From Gammaproteobacteria bacterium (GTDB taxonomy: Bacteria; Pseudomonadota; Gammaproteobacteria; 21-64-14), in NCBI GenBank assembly GCA_027013145.1, contig JALUXX010000029.1, forward strand, positions 1-64,000: a stretch of DNA of 64,000 nt, read 5' to 3'. The notes below the pieces were generated by a model. That model did no database searches, was not told the origin of the DNA, and saw only the letters and a program-made list of their open reading frames with translations. This document shows, piece after piece, positions 29,785 to 42,167 of this stretch (the stretch's first letter is position 1; each line of letters opens with the position of its first letter). Made by a program: the position numbers and the translations under genes.

Positions 29785-29944
29785 GCAGGCCCGGCCGTCC
29801 ACGGAACGGGCGGGCTTTGGTGGTAGACTGGCCGGGCGGCGATACGCCGGGCGGGGGGCCCGGGCGGGGGCGGCGCCGCGCGGACCGGGCCCTTCGCAGA
29901 CCGAGGAGACGCGACCTCCGGGAGAGGAAGGACCGGCCTGCCCG

Positions 29945-32071
29945 ATGCAAGAGATCGGAAGCATAAGCTACTCCGCCGGCGCGCTGCTGTTCCTGCTGCT
30001 GACCCTGGTGCTGGTGACCGGTTGGCGCGGCCGGCTGCAGGGCGCGCTGCTGGTCGCGGCCACCGCGGTCACGACCCTGTGGGCCGCGCTCCTGGCATGG
30101 CGCGGCATCGGCGGCGCCGTCCCGGGTCCGGCGGTCCAGATCACCGAAAACCTGCGCTACCTCGCCTGGTACGCGTTCCTGTTCGGGATCCTTCGTCAAG
30201 CGGCGCCGTCGGGGCGCGGCAACGGGCGCCTGCGCGCGGGCGCAGCCGGCCTGTACGCGATGGTCGGTGCGCTTACGCTGCTCGCGCTGGTGCCCGTCGC
30301 CTCGCTGCACCCGGTCGTCGCCCTCGCCGTGGAGATGAAACTGCGCCTGGGTGGAGATCTCCTGCTCGCCGTCGGCGGTCTCTGGCTCGTGGAACTGCTG
30401 TTTCGCAACACACGGCCCGAACACCGCTGGGCGGTGAAGTACCTGTGTCTGGGCCTCGGCGTGATGTTCGCCTACGACTTCTTCCTCTACTCCGACGCGC
30501 TGCTCTTCCGGCACATCGATGTGCACCTCTGGAACGCCCGCGGGGCGGTCGACGCCCTCGCCGTTCCCCTGATCGCGGTCTCCGCGGCGCGCAACCCGCA
30601 GTGGTCTCTCGACGTGTTCGTCTCGCGCGGCGTGGTCTATCACGGTGCGACGCTCGTGGGCGCCGGCGGCTACCTCCTGGTAATGGCCGCCGCGGGATAC
30701 TACATCCGCCTGTTCGGCGGCGAGTGGGGCCCGCTGCTGCACACCGTGTTCCTCTTCGGCGCCGGTGCCGTCCTGCTCGCTCTGCTGTTCTCCGGCCAGG
30801 TACGGGCGCGCGTCAAGGTATTTCTCAATAAGCACTTCTTCAACTACCGCTATGACTATCGCGAGGAGTGGCTGCGGTTCACGCACACCCTCTCGGCGTG
30901 CAAGGCCACCGCGCAGCCGCGCGAGTGCGTGATCGGGGCGGTCGCGTCGATCGTCGAGAGCCCGGCCGGCATCCTCTGGACACGCCGCCCCTCGGGTGTA
31001 CTGGCGCCGGTCGCGGCGTGGAACATGGCGCCGCCGGAGGGCGCGGTGGAACCCCCGGACGGCGCCCTCGTGCGATTCCTGCGCGAACGCGAATGGGTGA
31101 TCCAACTCGACGAGTACCGCGCCACCCCGGAACTCTACGACGGCCTCAGGCTGCCCGCGTGGCTCGGGGCAATCCCGAAGGCCTGGGCGGTGGTCCCGCT
31201 CGTCGACCGCAACGAACTCTTCGGCTTCGTCGTCCTCACGCGCCCGCGCGTGGATGTCGCCTTCAACTGGGAGGTGCGCGACCTGCTCAAGACCGCCGCC
31301 TGCCAGGCGGCGAGCCACCTCGCACAACTCGACGCGATGGAATCGCTCGCCGAGGCGCGTCAGTTCGAGGGCTTCAACCGGCTCTCGGCGCTCATCCTGC
31401 ACGACCTCAAGAATCTGATTGCGCAGCAATCCCTGGTGGTCGACAGCGCCGCGCGCCACAAGCACAATCCCGCCTTCATCGACGACGCCGTGCGCATCAT
31501 GAGTCACTCGGTGGGGCGGATGAACCGGCTCATGGCGCTGCTGCGCAAGGGGCTCACCGACGCCGCCACGACAGCGCTCGACCTGGAATCGCTGATCGCC
31601 GATGCAGTCCGCGAGCGCGCCGCAACCGCGCCGGTGCCGCAGTTCACCGGCGCCGGGGTGGCGGTCACGGTCCTTGCCAACCGCGACCGGCTCCTCAGCG
31701 TCGTTGGCAACCTCATCCAGAACGCCCAGGAGGCCACGGCCAAGGACGGACACGTACGGGTCACGCTCGCGTGCGAGTCCGGGCGGGCGGTGATACATAT
31801 CGAGGACGATGGTTGCGGAATGGACGCCGACTTCGTGCGCGAGCGCCTGTTCCGCCCGTTCGACACCACCAAGGGGGACACCGGCATGGGTATCGGCGCC
31901 TACGAGGCACGCGAATACATCCACGAACTCGGCGGGGACCTGACGGTCGCGAGTACGCCCGGTCAGGGGAGCCGTTTCCGTATCGAACTGCCGTGCACCG
32001 CCGCGCCCGCCGCGACCTCGGATCATGCGGCACCGGAACCCGAGGCGATCGGCGGCGGGGGCGGACGGTGA
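29945..32071 (+). CDS. prsK: PEP-CTERM system histidine kinase PrsK
   Basis: The 708-residue membrane kinase has an N-terminal block of about eight hydrophobic helices (1-290), a GAF-like sensor region, and a kinase core with the phosphoacceptor box ILHDLKNLIAQQ and ATP-binding NLIQNAQEAT (N box), DDGCGM (G1) and GDTGMGIG (G2). This arrangement is that of PrsK, the kinase found in bacteria with exosortase A and PEP-CTERM proteins. Its stop overlaps the prsR GTG start. The response regulator, and a PEP-CTERM target with a sigma-54 promoter downstream, support the role. Confidence 0.93.
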   Translation: MQEIGSISYSAGALLFLLLTLVLVTGWRGRLQGALLVAATAVTTLWAALLAWRGIGGAVPGPAVQITENLRYLAWYAFLFGILRQAAPSGRGNGRLRAGAAGLYAMVGALTLLALVPVASLHPVVALAVEMKLRLGGDLLLAVGGLWLVELLFRNTRPEHRWAVKYLCLGLGVMFAYDFFLYSDALLFRHIDVHLWNARGAVDALAVPLIAVSAARNPQWSLDVFVSRGVVYHGATLVGAGGYLLVMAAAGYYIRLFGGEWGPLLHTVFLFGAGAVLLALLFSGQVRARVKVFLNKHFFNYRYDYREEWLRFTHTLSACKATAQPRECVIGAVASIVESPAGILWTRRPSGVLAPVAAWNMAPPEGAVEPPDGALVRFLREREWVIQLDEYRATPELYDGLRLPAWLGAIPKAWAVVPLVDRNELFGFVVLTRPRVDVAFNWEVRDLLKTAACQAASHLAQLDAMESLAEARQFEGFNRLSALILHDLKNLIAQQSLVVDSAARHKHNPAFIDDAVRIMSHSVGRMNRLMALLRKGLTDAATTALDLESLIADAVRERAATAPVPQFTGAGVAVTVLANRDRLLSVVGNLIQNAQEATAKDGHVRVTLACESGRAVIHIEDDGCGMDADFVRERLFRPFDTTKGDTGMGIGAYEAREYIHELGGDLTVASTPGQGSRFRIELPCTAAPAATSDHAAPEPEAIGGGGGR

Positions 32072-33435
32072 GCGGCGAGAAGCGCACGCTGCTGGTGGTC
32101 GAGGACGACCCCGGCCTGCAGAGCGCCCTGCGCTGGGCCTTCGACGATTTCGAGGTGGTCACGGCCGAGGACCGCGAGGGGGCGATCCGCCAACTGCGCC
32201 GCCATCACCCCGAGGTCGTCACCCTCGACCTCGGGCTACCGCCGGAGCCGGGCGGCGCGGGCGAAGGACTCGCCGCGCTCGAGGAGATCTTGTCGCTGGC
32301 CCCGCAGACCAAGGTCATCGTCCTCACCGGCAACGACGACCGCGACAACGCCGTGCGCGCGGTCGAACTCGGCGCCTGGCTGTTCTGCCAGAAGCCGGTG
32401 GACGCGCGCCTGCTCGGGTTCATCGTCGAACGCGCCTGGCGCCTGCACGAGCTGGAGCGCAGCGCACAGGAACGGCGCAGCAGCGCCGCCGACGGGCCCC
32501 TGGCCGGGATCATCGCCACCAGCCCGGAGATGCTCGAAGTCTGCGCCACCGTGGAGAAGGTCGCGCCCACGGGCGTCACCGCCCTGCTGCTGGGCGAGAG
32601 CGGGACCGGCAAGGAGATGCTGGCGCGCGCCCTGCATGCGCTGAGCCCGCGCGCCGAACGGCGCTTCGCCGCGATCAACTGCGCCGCCATTCCCGACACC
32701 CTGCTCGAGAGCGAACTCTTCGGCTACGAGAAGGGTGCGTTCACCGGCGCCAACGCGCGCCGCGAGGGTCACATCGAGGGCGCCGACGGGGGCACGCTGT
32801 TCCTCGACGAGATCGGCGATCTTCCCTTACCCCTGCAGGCGAAGCTGCTGCGCTTCCTGCAGGAGCGGGTGATCGTGCGTGTGGGCGGGCGCGAGGAGAT
32901 CCCCGTCGACGTGCGGGTGGTGTGCGCCACCCACCGCGATCTGGAATCCCTGATGCGCGAGGGGACCTTCCGCGAAGACCTCTACTACCGCGTGAGCGAG
33001 GTGACCATCCGCATCCCCGCGTTGCGCGATCGCAGCGGCGAGGCCGTGGTCCTCGCCCGCCACTTCCTCGACCGCCACGCCCGCGAGCACGGACGCAACG
33101 GCCTCGCGTTCACCGACGACGCGATGCGCGCGATCGAGTCCCACCCCTGGCCGGGCAACATCCGCGAACTCGAGAACCGCATCAAACGCGCCGTGATCCT
33201 CGCCGAGGGCCGGCGCATCGACGCCACCGCTCTCGAGCTGCAGCCCGGCGACGCCGAGCCCCTGCCCTTCAGCCTGCGCCAGGTGCGCGAGAACGCCGAA
33301 CGCCAGGCCATGCTGCGCGCGCTGCGCTACACCGGCGGCAACGTCTCCCAGGCCGCCGAACTGCTCGGCGTCACGCGCCCGACCTTCTATGCGCTCGCCA
33401 ACAAGTACCGCCTCGACATCGGGCGCGGGGGATAG
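32068..33435 (+). CDS. prsR: PEP-CTERM system sigma-54-dependent response regulator PrsR
   Basis: The 455-residue NtrC-type activator has a receiver domain with phospho-Asp in VTLDLGLP (D54), an AAA+ domain with GESGTGKE (Walker A), the sigma-54-contacting GAFTGA loop (YEKGAFTGAN), GGTLFLDEIGDL (Walker B), and a Fis-type helix-turn-helix at the C-terminus (GGNVSQAAELLGVTRPTFYALANKY). It starts at GTG 32068 within GTGA, overlapping prsK. It should activate sigma-54 promoters when phosphorylated by PrsK; one candidate lies 650 bp downstream of its stop. Confidence 0.95.
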   Translation: MSGEKRTLLVVEDDPGLQSALRWAFDDFEVVTAEDREGAIRQLRRHHPEVVTLDLGLPPEPGGAGEGLAALEEILSLAPQTKVIVLTGNDDRDNAVRAVELGAWLFCQKPVDARLLGFIVERAWRLHELERSAQERRSSAADGPLAGIIATSPEMLEVCATVEKVAPTGVTALLLGESGTGKEMLARALHALSPRAERRFAAINCAAIPDTLLESELFGYEKGAFTGANARREGHIEGADGGTLFLDEIGDLPLPLQAKLLRFLQERVIVRVGGREEIPVDVRVVCATHRDLESLMREGTFREDLYYRVSEVTIRIPALRDRSGEAVVLARHFLDRHAREHGRNGLAFTDDAMRAIESHPWPGNIRELENRIKRAVILAEGRRIDATALELQPGDAEPLPFSLRQVRENAERQAMLRALRYTGGNVSQAAELLGVTRPTFYALANKYRLDIGRGG

Positions 33436-33541
33436 CGGGCGGCGCCGGCGGCATCGAGGGGGCGGAGTCGGCGCGCGCCGGAAGCCATCGGAATACGCCG
33501 CGCGCCGAAGGCGGGCCGACTCCGACCCGGGTCCAGACGCA

Positions 33542-33640
33542 GTGGAACGATCCGGTTCGGGGTCAGAGTCGTCCGTGGAGGACCGCACAAGGAACCGGCG
33601 GCACTGCCGGGACGACTCCGGCCCCGGGCAGGGGGCGGGG
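33542..33640. repeat. Family C repeat, solo copy
   Basis: GTGGAACGATCCGGTTCGGG followed by GTCAGAGTCGTCC...CTGCCGGGACGACTCCGGCC matches the tandem units at 35131, 35274 and 35417 on the other side of the PEP-CTERM gene. Confidence 0.8.
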
Positions 33641-34081
33641 GCAGCGTCACCGCCCCCGAGCGCCGACGGGGCCCTGTAGCCTCTACCTCCGGGCGATGAC
33701 CCCGACCCCGGTCGTTCCGACGACGGATACGGTACCGGCGGCGCAACCCGACCGCCCTCGGTCCCGGGAAACCACGCCTGTCCGGATTTTTTACACCGAC
33801 TGAGGTCGGAAGTTATTTATTTTACAGTAAGTTGCTAGCACACGCCGCGTGTGTGCCACCTTCTCGCCGATCCGCTTGTCATCGTCATCACTATTTCATC
33901 CGGCGCTGGCGCACACGTCCGTATGGGGCGTCAGGGGATTGTATCTACGGTATTTTTTTACAGACCCGCAGCCCCGCTACGGCCGGGGAATGTCACGAAT
34001 CTTTACACCCACGGGCCTCCCGGGCCGGAGCTGCCCGCGGTTGTTCCCGTATTGCACTGAATTCCCGAAAGTTCTCGTTAT

Positions 34082-34097
34082 TGGCATCGTTCTTGCT
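34082..34097 (+). promoter_or_regulatory. Sigma-54 (-24/-12) promoter of the PEP-CTERM gene
   Basis: TGGCATCGTTCTTGCT matches the consensus TGGCACGNNNNTTGCW at every position except the sixth and seventh (AC,G to AT,C), with exact GG-to-GC spacing. It lies about 115 bp before the PEP-CTERM protein ATG and downstream of prsR, whose product is a sigma-54 activator. Transcription would start near 34109. Confidence 0.75.
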
Positions 34098-34212
34098 CAT
34101 CCCAGATTCGACCGGCGATCACCGGACTTCTTCCCAATCCGGCCGGGCACCAACGACGCCGCGCCCACTAACAGGACGCGGAATCATCCAAACCCTTGGG
34201 GGGTACGACGTC

Positions 34213-35061
34213 ATGAAGAAGTGGTTGAACCGATTCGCGGCGCTCCTGCTCGGCCTCGCCGCCACGGCGGTCCAGGCGGGCCCGATCAACGTTCTCTGGT
34301 ACACGGGCGGGGTCACCAACAGCCCGAACTACAAAAACAACATCAACAATCTGATCTCCCAGGCCGCGGCCGCCCCGGGCCACAACACCTGGTCGATCAC
34401 CTACTGGGATTCGGGCTCGATGCCGAGCGGCAGCTACAACGCGCTCGTCGTCGCCTCGCCGCAGGGCGGCTGGGCTACCTATCCGAACTACGGCGCGCTG
34501 GTCAGTGCCGCCCCGACCTTCGGCGACCGCATCATGGTCACCGGCCAGGACGCCGACTGGCACTACCTGAACGGCCCGGGCGCGACTCCGTTCAACGGCC
34601 CGCAGGGCTTTCTGATCGACGCGGTCAACTGGGCCGGTTCGGGCACCGGGCTGGGGGCCGTCCTGCTCGGCGCGGACTCGAGCGATTACACCAGTGAAGG
34701 CGGCAACATCCTCGCGATGTTGACCGGCCTGGGCAGCGAGACAGGGCACGGCACCAACACGGTCAAGATCCCCGCGGCCTTCGCTTCGTTTCCGATCAAC
34801 CAGGGGCTGACCTCGGCCGGCATCAGCGGGTGGAACACCTCGGCGCACAACGGTTGGACCGGGTTCGACACCGGCCTCTGGACCGGGATCAACACCAACT
34901 CGGACGGCACCACCGCCATCACGCTGGTCTCCAAGGCCACCGCAGGCGGCGGTACCGGCGGCGGCACCCCGAGCGTGCCCGACCCGGCCACGCTCGCGCT
35001 GATCGGCATCGGACTGCCCGGACTGGGCTGGTCGTTGCGCCGCGGGCGACGCCGCGGCTGA
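34213..35061 (+). CDS. PEP-CTERM domain exported protein
   Basis: The 282-residue protein has a signal peptide (MKKWLNRFAALLLGLAATAVQA) and a C-terminal sorting signal: SVPDPATLALIGIGLPGLGW followed by SLRRGRRRG. This is the PEP-CTERM pattern (motif, hydrophobic helix, basic tail), here with PDP in place of PEP. The tail is the target of exosortase A, not found in this window. The mature domain (INVLWYTGGVTNSPNY, VASPQGGWATYP, GDRIMVTGQDADWHYL) has no family I can name; alternating hydrophobic strands could be a glutamine-amidotransferase-like fold, but that is weak. ATG 34213 begins the signal peptide. Regulation is probably by PrsK/PrsR through the sigma-54 site upstream. Confidence 0.88.
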   Translation: MKKWLNRFAALLLGLAATAVQAGPINVLWYTGGVTNSPNYKNNINNLISQAAAAPGHNTWSITYWDSGSMPSGSYNALVVASPQGGWATYPNYGALVSAAPTFGDRIMVTGQDADWHYLNGPGATPFNGPQGFLIDAVNWAGSGTGLGAVLLGADSSDYTSEGGNILAMLTGLGSETGHGTNTVKIPAAFASFPINQGLTSAGISGWNTSAHNGWTGFDTGLWTGINTNSDGTTAITLVSKATAGGGTGGGTPSVPDPATLALIGIGLPGLGWSLRRGRRRG

Positions 35062-35088
35062 GCCGGTCCGCGCACGCGGCCGGACCCG

Positions 35089-35117
35089 ACGGCCCCCACT
35101 TCGGGGGCCGTTTTTTT
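35089..35117 (+). terminator. Rho-independent terminator of the PEP-CTERM gene
   Basis: ACGGCCCCCACTTCGGGGGC followed by CGTTTTTTT: a GGCCCCC/GGGGGCC stem with an ACTTC loop and seven T residues, 27 nt after the stop codon. Confidence 0.92.
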
Positions 35118-35130
35118 GTGCCCCGGGGTC

Positions 35131-35512
35131 GTGGAACGGGCTGGTTCGGGGTCAGAGTCGTCCGGTGAGGACCGCGCAAGGAACCCGCGACACTGCCGGG
35201 ACGACTCCGACCCCGGGCGTGGGGTGGCACCGCGCCGCGAAGGCGCGACGACTCCGATCCCGATCCAACCGTAGTGGAACGGGCTGGTTCGGGGTCAGAG
35301 TCGTCCGGTGAGGACCGCACAAGGAACCGGCGGCACTGCCGGGACGACTCCGACCCCGGGCGTGGGGTGGCACCACGCTGCGAAGGCACGCCGACTCTGA
35401 CCCCGATCCGGACGAAGTGGAACGAGCTGGTTCGGGGTCAGAGTCGTCCGTCGAAGACCGCGCAAGGAACCGGCGACACTGCCGGGACGACTCCGACCCC
35501 GGGCGTGGGGAC
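35131..35512. repeat. Family C tandem repeat, three 143-bp units
   Basis: Units start with GTGGAACGnGCTGGTTCGGG at 35131, 35274 and 35417, exactly 143 bp apart. Each contains an inverted repeat, GGGGTCAGAGTCGTCC and GGACGACTCCGACCCC. The third unit is truncated. Units differ by scattered substitutions. Confidence 0.9.
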
Positions 35513-35664
35513 GGGGTCGGAGTCACCGCCCATCGGCCGAGGCGGATCCGCGTCGCGTTTTCCTGCGGGGGGCGGTGGTACGGGTCGGTTGGGGGTCGGA
35601 GTCACCGCCCATCGGCCGAGGCGGAACGCCGTCGCGTTTTCCTGCGGGCGGTGACTCCGACCCC
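35513..35664. repeat. Family D inverted-repeat elements, two copies
   Basis: GGGGTCGGAGTCACCGCCCA begins units at 35513 and 35592 (79 bp apart), each with CATCGGCCGAGGCGGA...CGTCGCGTTTTCCTGCGGG. The second ends in the inverted arm GGCGGTGACTCCGACCCC at 35664. Confidence 0.88.
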
Positions 35665-36366
35665 CTATTGTTTTAGATAGAAGGCGGCGAGGGCGAGGTC
35701 TTCGGGGCGGGTGATCTTGAGGTTGTCGCCGGAGCCGGGGACCAGGCGCGGGCGGTGGCCGGCGCGTTCCATGGCGGCGGCCTCGTCGGTGACCAGGACG
35801 CCGGCGGCGACGGCCGCTTCGAGTGCGGTGCGCAAGGCCTCGAGGCGGAACATCTGCGGGGTCTGCGCGTGCCACAGGCCGCCGCGCTCGACGGTGCCGG
35901 CGACCCGCTCGTCGCCGTCGGCGCGTTTCATGGTGTCGCGCACCGGCACGGCGAGGAGACCGCCGACGGGATCCGCGGCCAGCGTGTCGATCAGACGGGT
36001 GAGGTCGGCCGGGCGCAGGCAGGGCCGGGCGGCGTCGTGGACCAGCACCCAATCCCCGGGCGCGGCCCGGGCGGCGAGATCGCGCAGCGCATTGAGCACC
36101 GAGTGGCAGCGCTCGGCCCCGCCGATGACGGTCCGCACCTCGACGCCGGGAGGCGGCCGGAGCCGCGCCCACTCCGTGTCGTCTGCCCCCAGGGCCACCA
36201 CGATCCCGGCGATGCGCGGATCGGCGGCGAGGCGCTCCAGGGTGTGTTCGAGGACGGTGCGCCCGGCCAGCTCGAGATACTGCTTGGGCCGCGCCGTACC
36301 CATGCGCGTACCCTTGCCGGCGGCCGGGATCACACCCCAGCAGCGTACCGCGCCGGGGCGGCTCAC
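35665..36366 (-). CDS. ispD: 2-C-methyl-D-erythritol 4-phosphate cytidylyltransferase
   Basis: The 233-residue protein carries out the CTP-dependent third step of the MEP isoprenoid pathway. Motifs: GVIPAAGKGTRMGTARPKQYLEL (nucleotide loop), GGAERCHSVLNAL, VLVHDAARPCL, TMKRAD, QTPQMFRLEAL and VTDEAAAMERAG, ending with GDNLKITRPEDLALA. GTG 36366 overlaps the ftsB stop as GTGA. ispF, usually next, is not adjacent; a repeat field follows instead. dxr of the same pathway is at 55.3 kb. Confidence 0.95.
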   Translation of the reverse strand: MSRPGAVRCWGVIPAAGKGTRMGTARPKQYLELAGRTVLEHTLERLAADPRIAGIVVALGADDTEWARLRPPPGVEVRTVIGGAERCHSVLNALRDLAARAAPGDWVLVHDAARPCLRPADLTRLIDTLAADPVGGLLAVPVRDTMKRADGDERVAGTVERGGLWHAQTPQMFRLEALRTALEAAVAAGVLVTDEAAAMERAGHRPRLVPGSGDNLKITRPEDLALAAFYLKQ

Positions 36367-36731
36367 CGCGGTGCGGGCCCGGCGCCGGCGGGCGGCGTCG
36401 GGCCCGGCGGCGCGGCCGCGGCCGGCGGAGTCTCGGGAGACGGCGCGGCCGCCCCGGGAGCCCTGCCGACCACTTGGTAGAAGGTCTCGTCCGGGCCGAT
36501 CATCCCGAGCTGGGTACGCGCCAGTTCGGCGACGGCGGCGAGCCCGCTGCGTAGGTCGGAAACCTCAGCGCTCAGGGCGGCGTTGCGCTGCTCCAGGTCG
36601 CGGTTCTGCGCCTGCTGCGCGGCCACTGCCTGGCGCAGCCGCGCCACATCGGCGAAGCTCCCTTCGCCCACCCAGAGGCGGAACTGGAGCGCCAGCAGGA
36701 GGAGTCCGAGGAACGCGATCACCCACTTCAT
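36363..36731 (-). CDS. ftsB: Cell division protein FtsB
   Basis: The 122-residue bitopic protein has one N-terminal membrane helix (WVIAFLGLLLLALQFRLWVG) followed by a periplasmic leucine-zipper coiled coil (RLRQAVAAQQAQNRDLEQRNAALSAEV) and the conserved ELARTQLGMIGPDETFYQVV. It forms the FtsQLB divisome complex. A Pro/Ala tail of about 35 residues is longer than usual. The eno-ftsB-ispD order is conserved in gammaproteobacteria. ATG 36731 is 23 bp after eno; the track ORF is in frame across eno but far too long. Confidence 0.93.
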   Translation of the reverse strand: MKWVIAFLGLLLLALQFRLWVGEGSFADVARLRQAVAAQQAQNRDLEQRNAALSAEVSDLRSGLAAVAELARTQLGMIGPDETFYQVVGRAPGAAAPSPETPPAAAAPPGPTPPAGAGPAPR

Positions 36732-36754
36732 GGCCCGAACGCCTCCGGCGCCCC

Positions 36755-38065
<1,311 letters not shown>

Positions 38066-38114
38066 TTAGCAATGAGAAAAACCGTCCGCGGCCCGACCCG
38101 CTCGCGGACTTTCG

Positions 38115-40654
<2,540 letters not shown>

Positions 40655-40764
40655 TCAAACTTACCAGAAGCGGTGCCGATCCACAACGCGCGCGCGCAAC
40701 GGGCCGCGTACCGCCGCGGCGCGGGCGCCGTCACAGCGCCGCCGCGCGCTGCGCGTGTTCCGCT

Positions 40765-42132
40765 TCAAAGAGTTGCATCGCCGCGTACCCAGGCCGCCTC
40801 CCAGCGCAGCCGCAGCGACGGCTCGTCGTGCCGCGCCGCAAACGGCGCGCAGACCCACAGGTGCGCCACGGCGGCGAGCTGCCCGTCCACATAGACGAGC
40901 GGCAGGCGGGCGCGGATCCAGGGCGGCACGCCGCGCTCCTGCAGCAGCTTCTTCACCGCCCGGCTGCGCGCGCCGCGCGCGCCGGGTCGGCAACGCTCGC
41001 CGCCCGAGCGCAGGCGCACGGTGACGGCGCCTGCGCGGCAGGCCGCCTCGCTCAGCCCCACGCCGCAGGCGGCCTGTGCATGCAGCACGCCGAGACCTGC
41101 AGGGAGGAGCAGGGATTCGCGCAGATCCCAGGGCAGGGACAGCGCCGCCGGGACCGGCGGGAGCGGCGCCATCGCGTGGAGACGCCCGCGGTAACGACGC
41201 ACCTCGGCGCCCGGCCAGCGCACCGACGGTTCACGGTCGTCCCGCGCGTCGAGCAGGTCCCGGCGACCCCGCTCGAGGCGGGCCGCCGGCGGCACCGGCA
41301 GACCCGAGGCGCGCAGCCAGACCCGCAGGACGAGGCGCTGGCGCGCCGGATCCAGCGCCCGCAGCCCCTCCACCGCCAGGCCCGCTGTCCCTCCGCCGAG
41401 GGCGGCGAGGTCCCCGCGCGCCACGGTCTCCAGAACGCGCGCCGCCTCCGCCTGGTGCGCGGCGGCCCGCGCCAGGGTCGCGGCGTACCCGGGCCAGCGC
41501 TCCGCCAGCGCCGGCAGGACCCTGTGGCGCAGATGACTGCGGGCCACGGCGGGATCGGCGTTGGCGCTGTCCTCGATCCACGCGAGCGCGTGCGCGTCGG
41601 CATAGCCGCGCAGGGCCGCGCGCGTGAAGCCGAGCAACGGGCGTACCAGGAGCCCGGCGCCGAACCGGCGCCGCGACGCCATGCCGGCGAGCCCCGCGGG
41701 TCCGGCCCCGCGCAGGAGCTGCAACAGGACGGTCTCGGCCTGATCGTCCGCGTGATGCGCGGTGAGCAGCAGTTCCCCGGGGCCGATGAGTTCGCGCAGG
41801 GCGGCGTAGCGCGCCGCGCGGGCGGACGCCTCCGGGCTCTCGCCGCGACCGGCGCGGGCGTCGACCCGCAGGATCCGCAGCGGGACGCAAAGGTCCGCGC
41901 AGATCCGCTCGCAGTGGCGCGCCCACGCCGCGGCGTCGGGATGCAGTCCGTGATCGACGTGCACCGCCCGCAATTCCCCGCCGAGCCTCTCGCGCAGGAC
42001 CGCGAGGGCGTGCAGCAGCGCGTGGGAATCGGCGCCGCCGCTGTAGGCGACCCACCACACCGGCGCCGGCGCCAGGTCCGCCAGCGCACGGGCGAGCCGC
42101 TGCGGATCGAATTCGCCGCCGGCTCTCGTCAT
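40765..42132 (-). CDS. tilS: tRNA(Ile)-lysidine synthetase
   Basis: The 455-residue PP-loop ATPase converts C34 of the CAU-anticodon tRNA(Ile) to lysidine. It has the PP-loop VAYSGGADSHALLHAL, VHVDHGLHPDAAAWARHCE, RYAALRELIGPGELLLTAHHADDQAETVLLQLLRG, and RPLLGFTRAALRGYA. The C-terminal TilS domain (RLRSGGERCRPGARGARSRAVKKLLQERGVPPWIRARLPLVYVDGQLAAVAHLWV) is complete. It lies between accA and pyrG, as in Pseudomonas relatives. A 164-bp gap follows, with no gene seen. Confidence 0.96.
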   Translation of the reverse strand: MTRAGGEFDPQRLARALADLAPAPVWWVAYSGGADSHALLHALAVLRERLGGELRAVHVDHGLHPDAAAWARHCERICADLCVPLRILRVDARAGRGESPEASARAARYAALRELIGPGELLLTAHHADDQAETVLLQLLRGAGPAGLAGMASRRRFGAGLLVRPLLGFTRAALRGYADAHALAWIEDSANADPAVARSHLRHRVLPALAERWPGYAATLARAAAHQAEAARVLETVARGDLAALGGGTAGLAVEGLRALDPARQRLVLRVWLRASGLPVPPAARLERGRRDLLDARDDREPSVRWPGAEVRRYRGRLHAMAPLPPVPAALSLPWDLRESLLLPAGLGVLHAQAACGVGLSEAACRAGAVTVRLRSGGERCRPGARGARSRAVKKLLQERGVPPWIRARLPLVYVDGQLAAVAHLWVCAPFAARHDEPSLRLRWEAAWVRGDATL

Positions 42133-42167
42133 CGCCGTTCACCCACGCGCCGCGCACGGCGGCCCGG

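Larger units (their letters stand above)
33436..34212. other. Long non-coding region upstream of the PEP-CTERM gene
   Basis: 777 bp. The first part (to about 33680) carries a solo copy of the 143-bp repeat family. From 33785 the base composition becomes noticeably richer in A/T, with four TTTACA(C/G) motifs, and a sigma-54-type promoter follows at 34082. No gene is supported; the short ORFs listed here have no recognisable domains. Confidence 0.7.
35062..35664. other. Terminator and repeat region between PEP-CTERM gene and ispD
   Basis: 603 bp with no gene. It holds a Rho-independent terminator, three tandem 143-bp family C units and two 79-bp-spaced family D units. The last family D arm ends at the ispD stop codon. 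Confidence 0.85.

Noticed and set aside
35131-35664. Possible CRISPR array
   Set aside because: Units are 143 bp and 79 bp long with internal inverted repeats and no unique spacers between short direct repeats; no cas gene is nearby.
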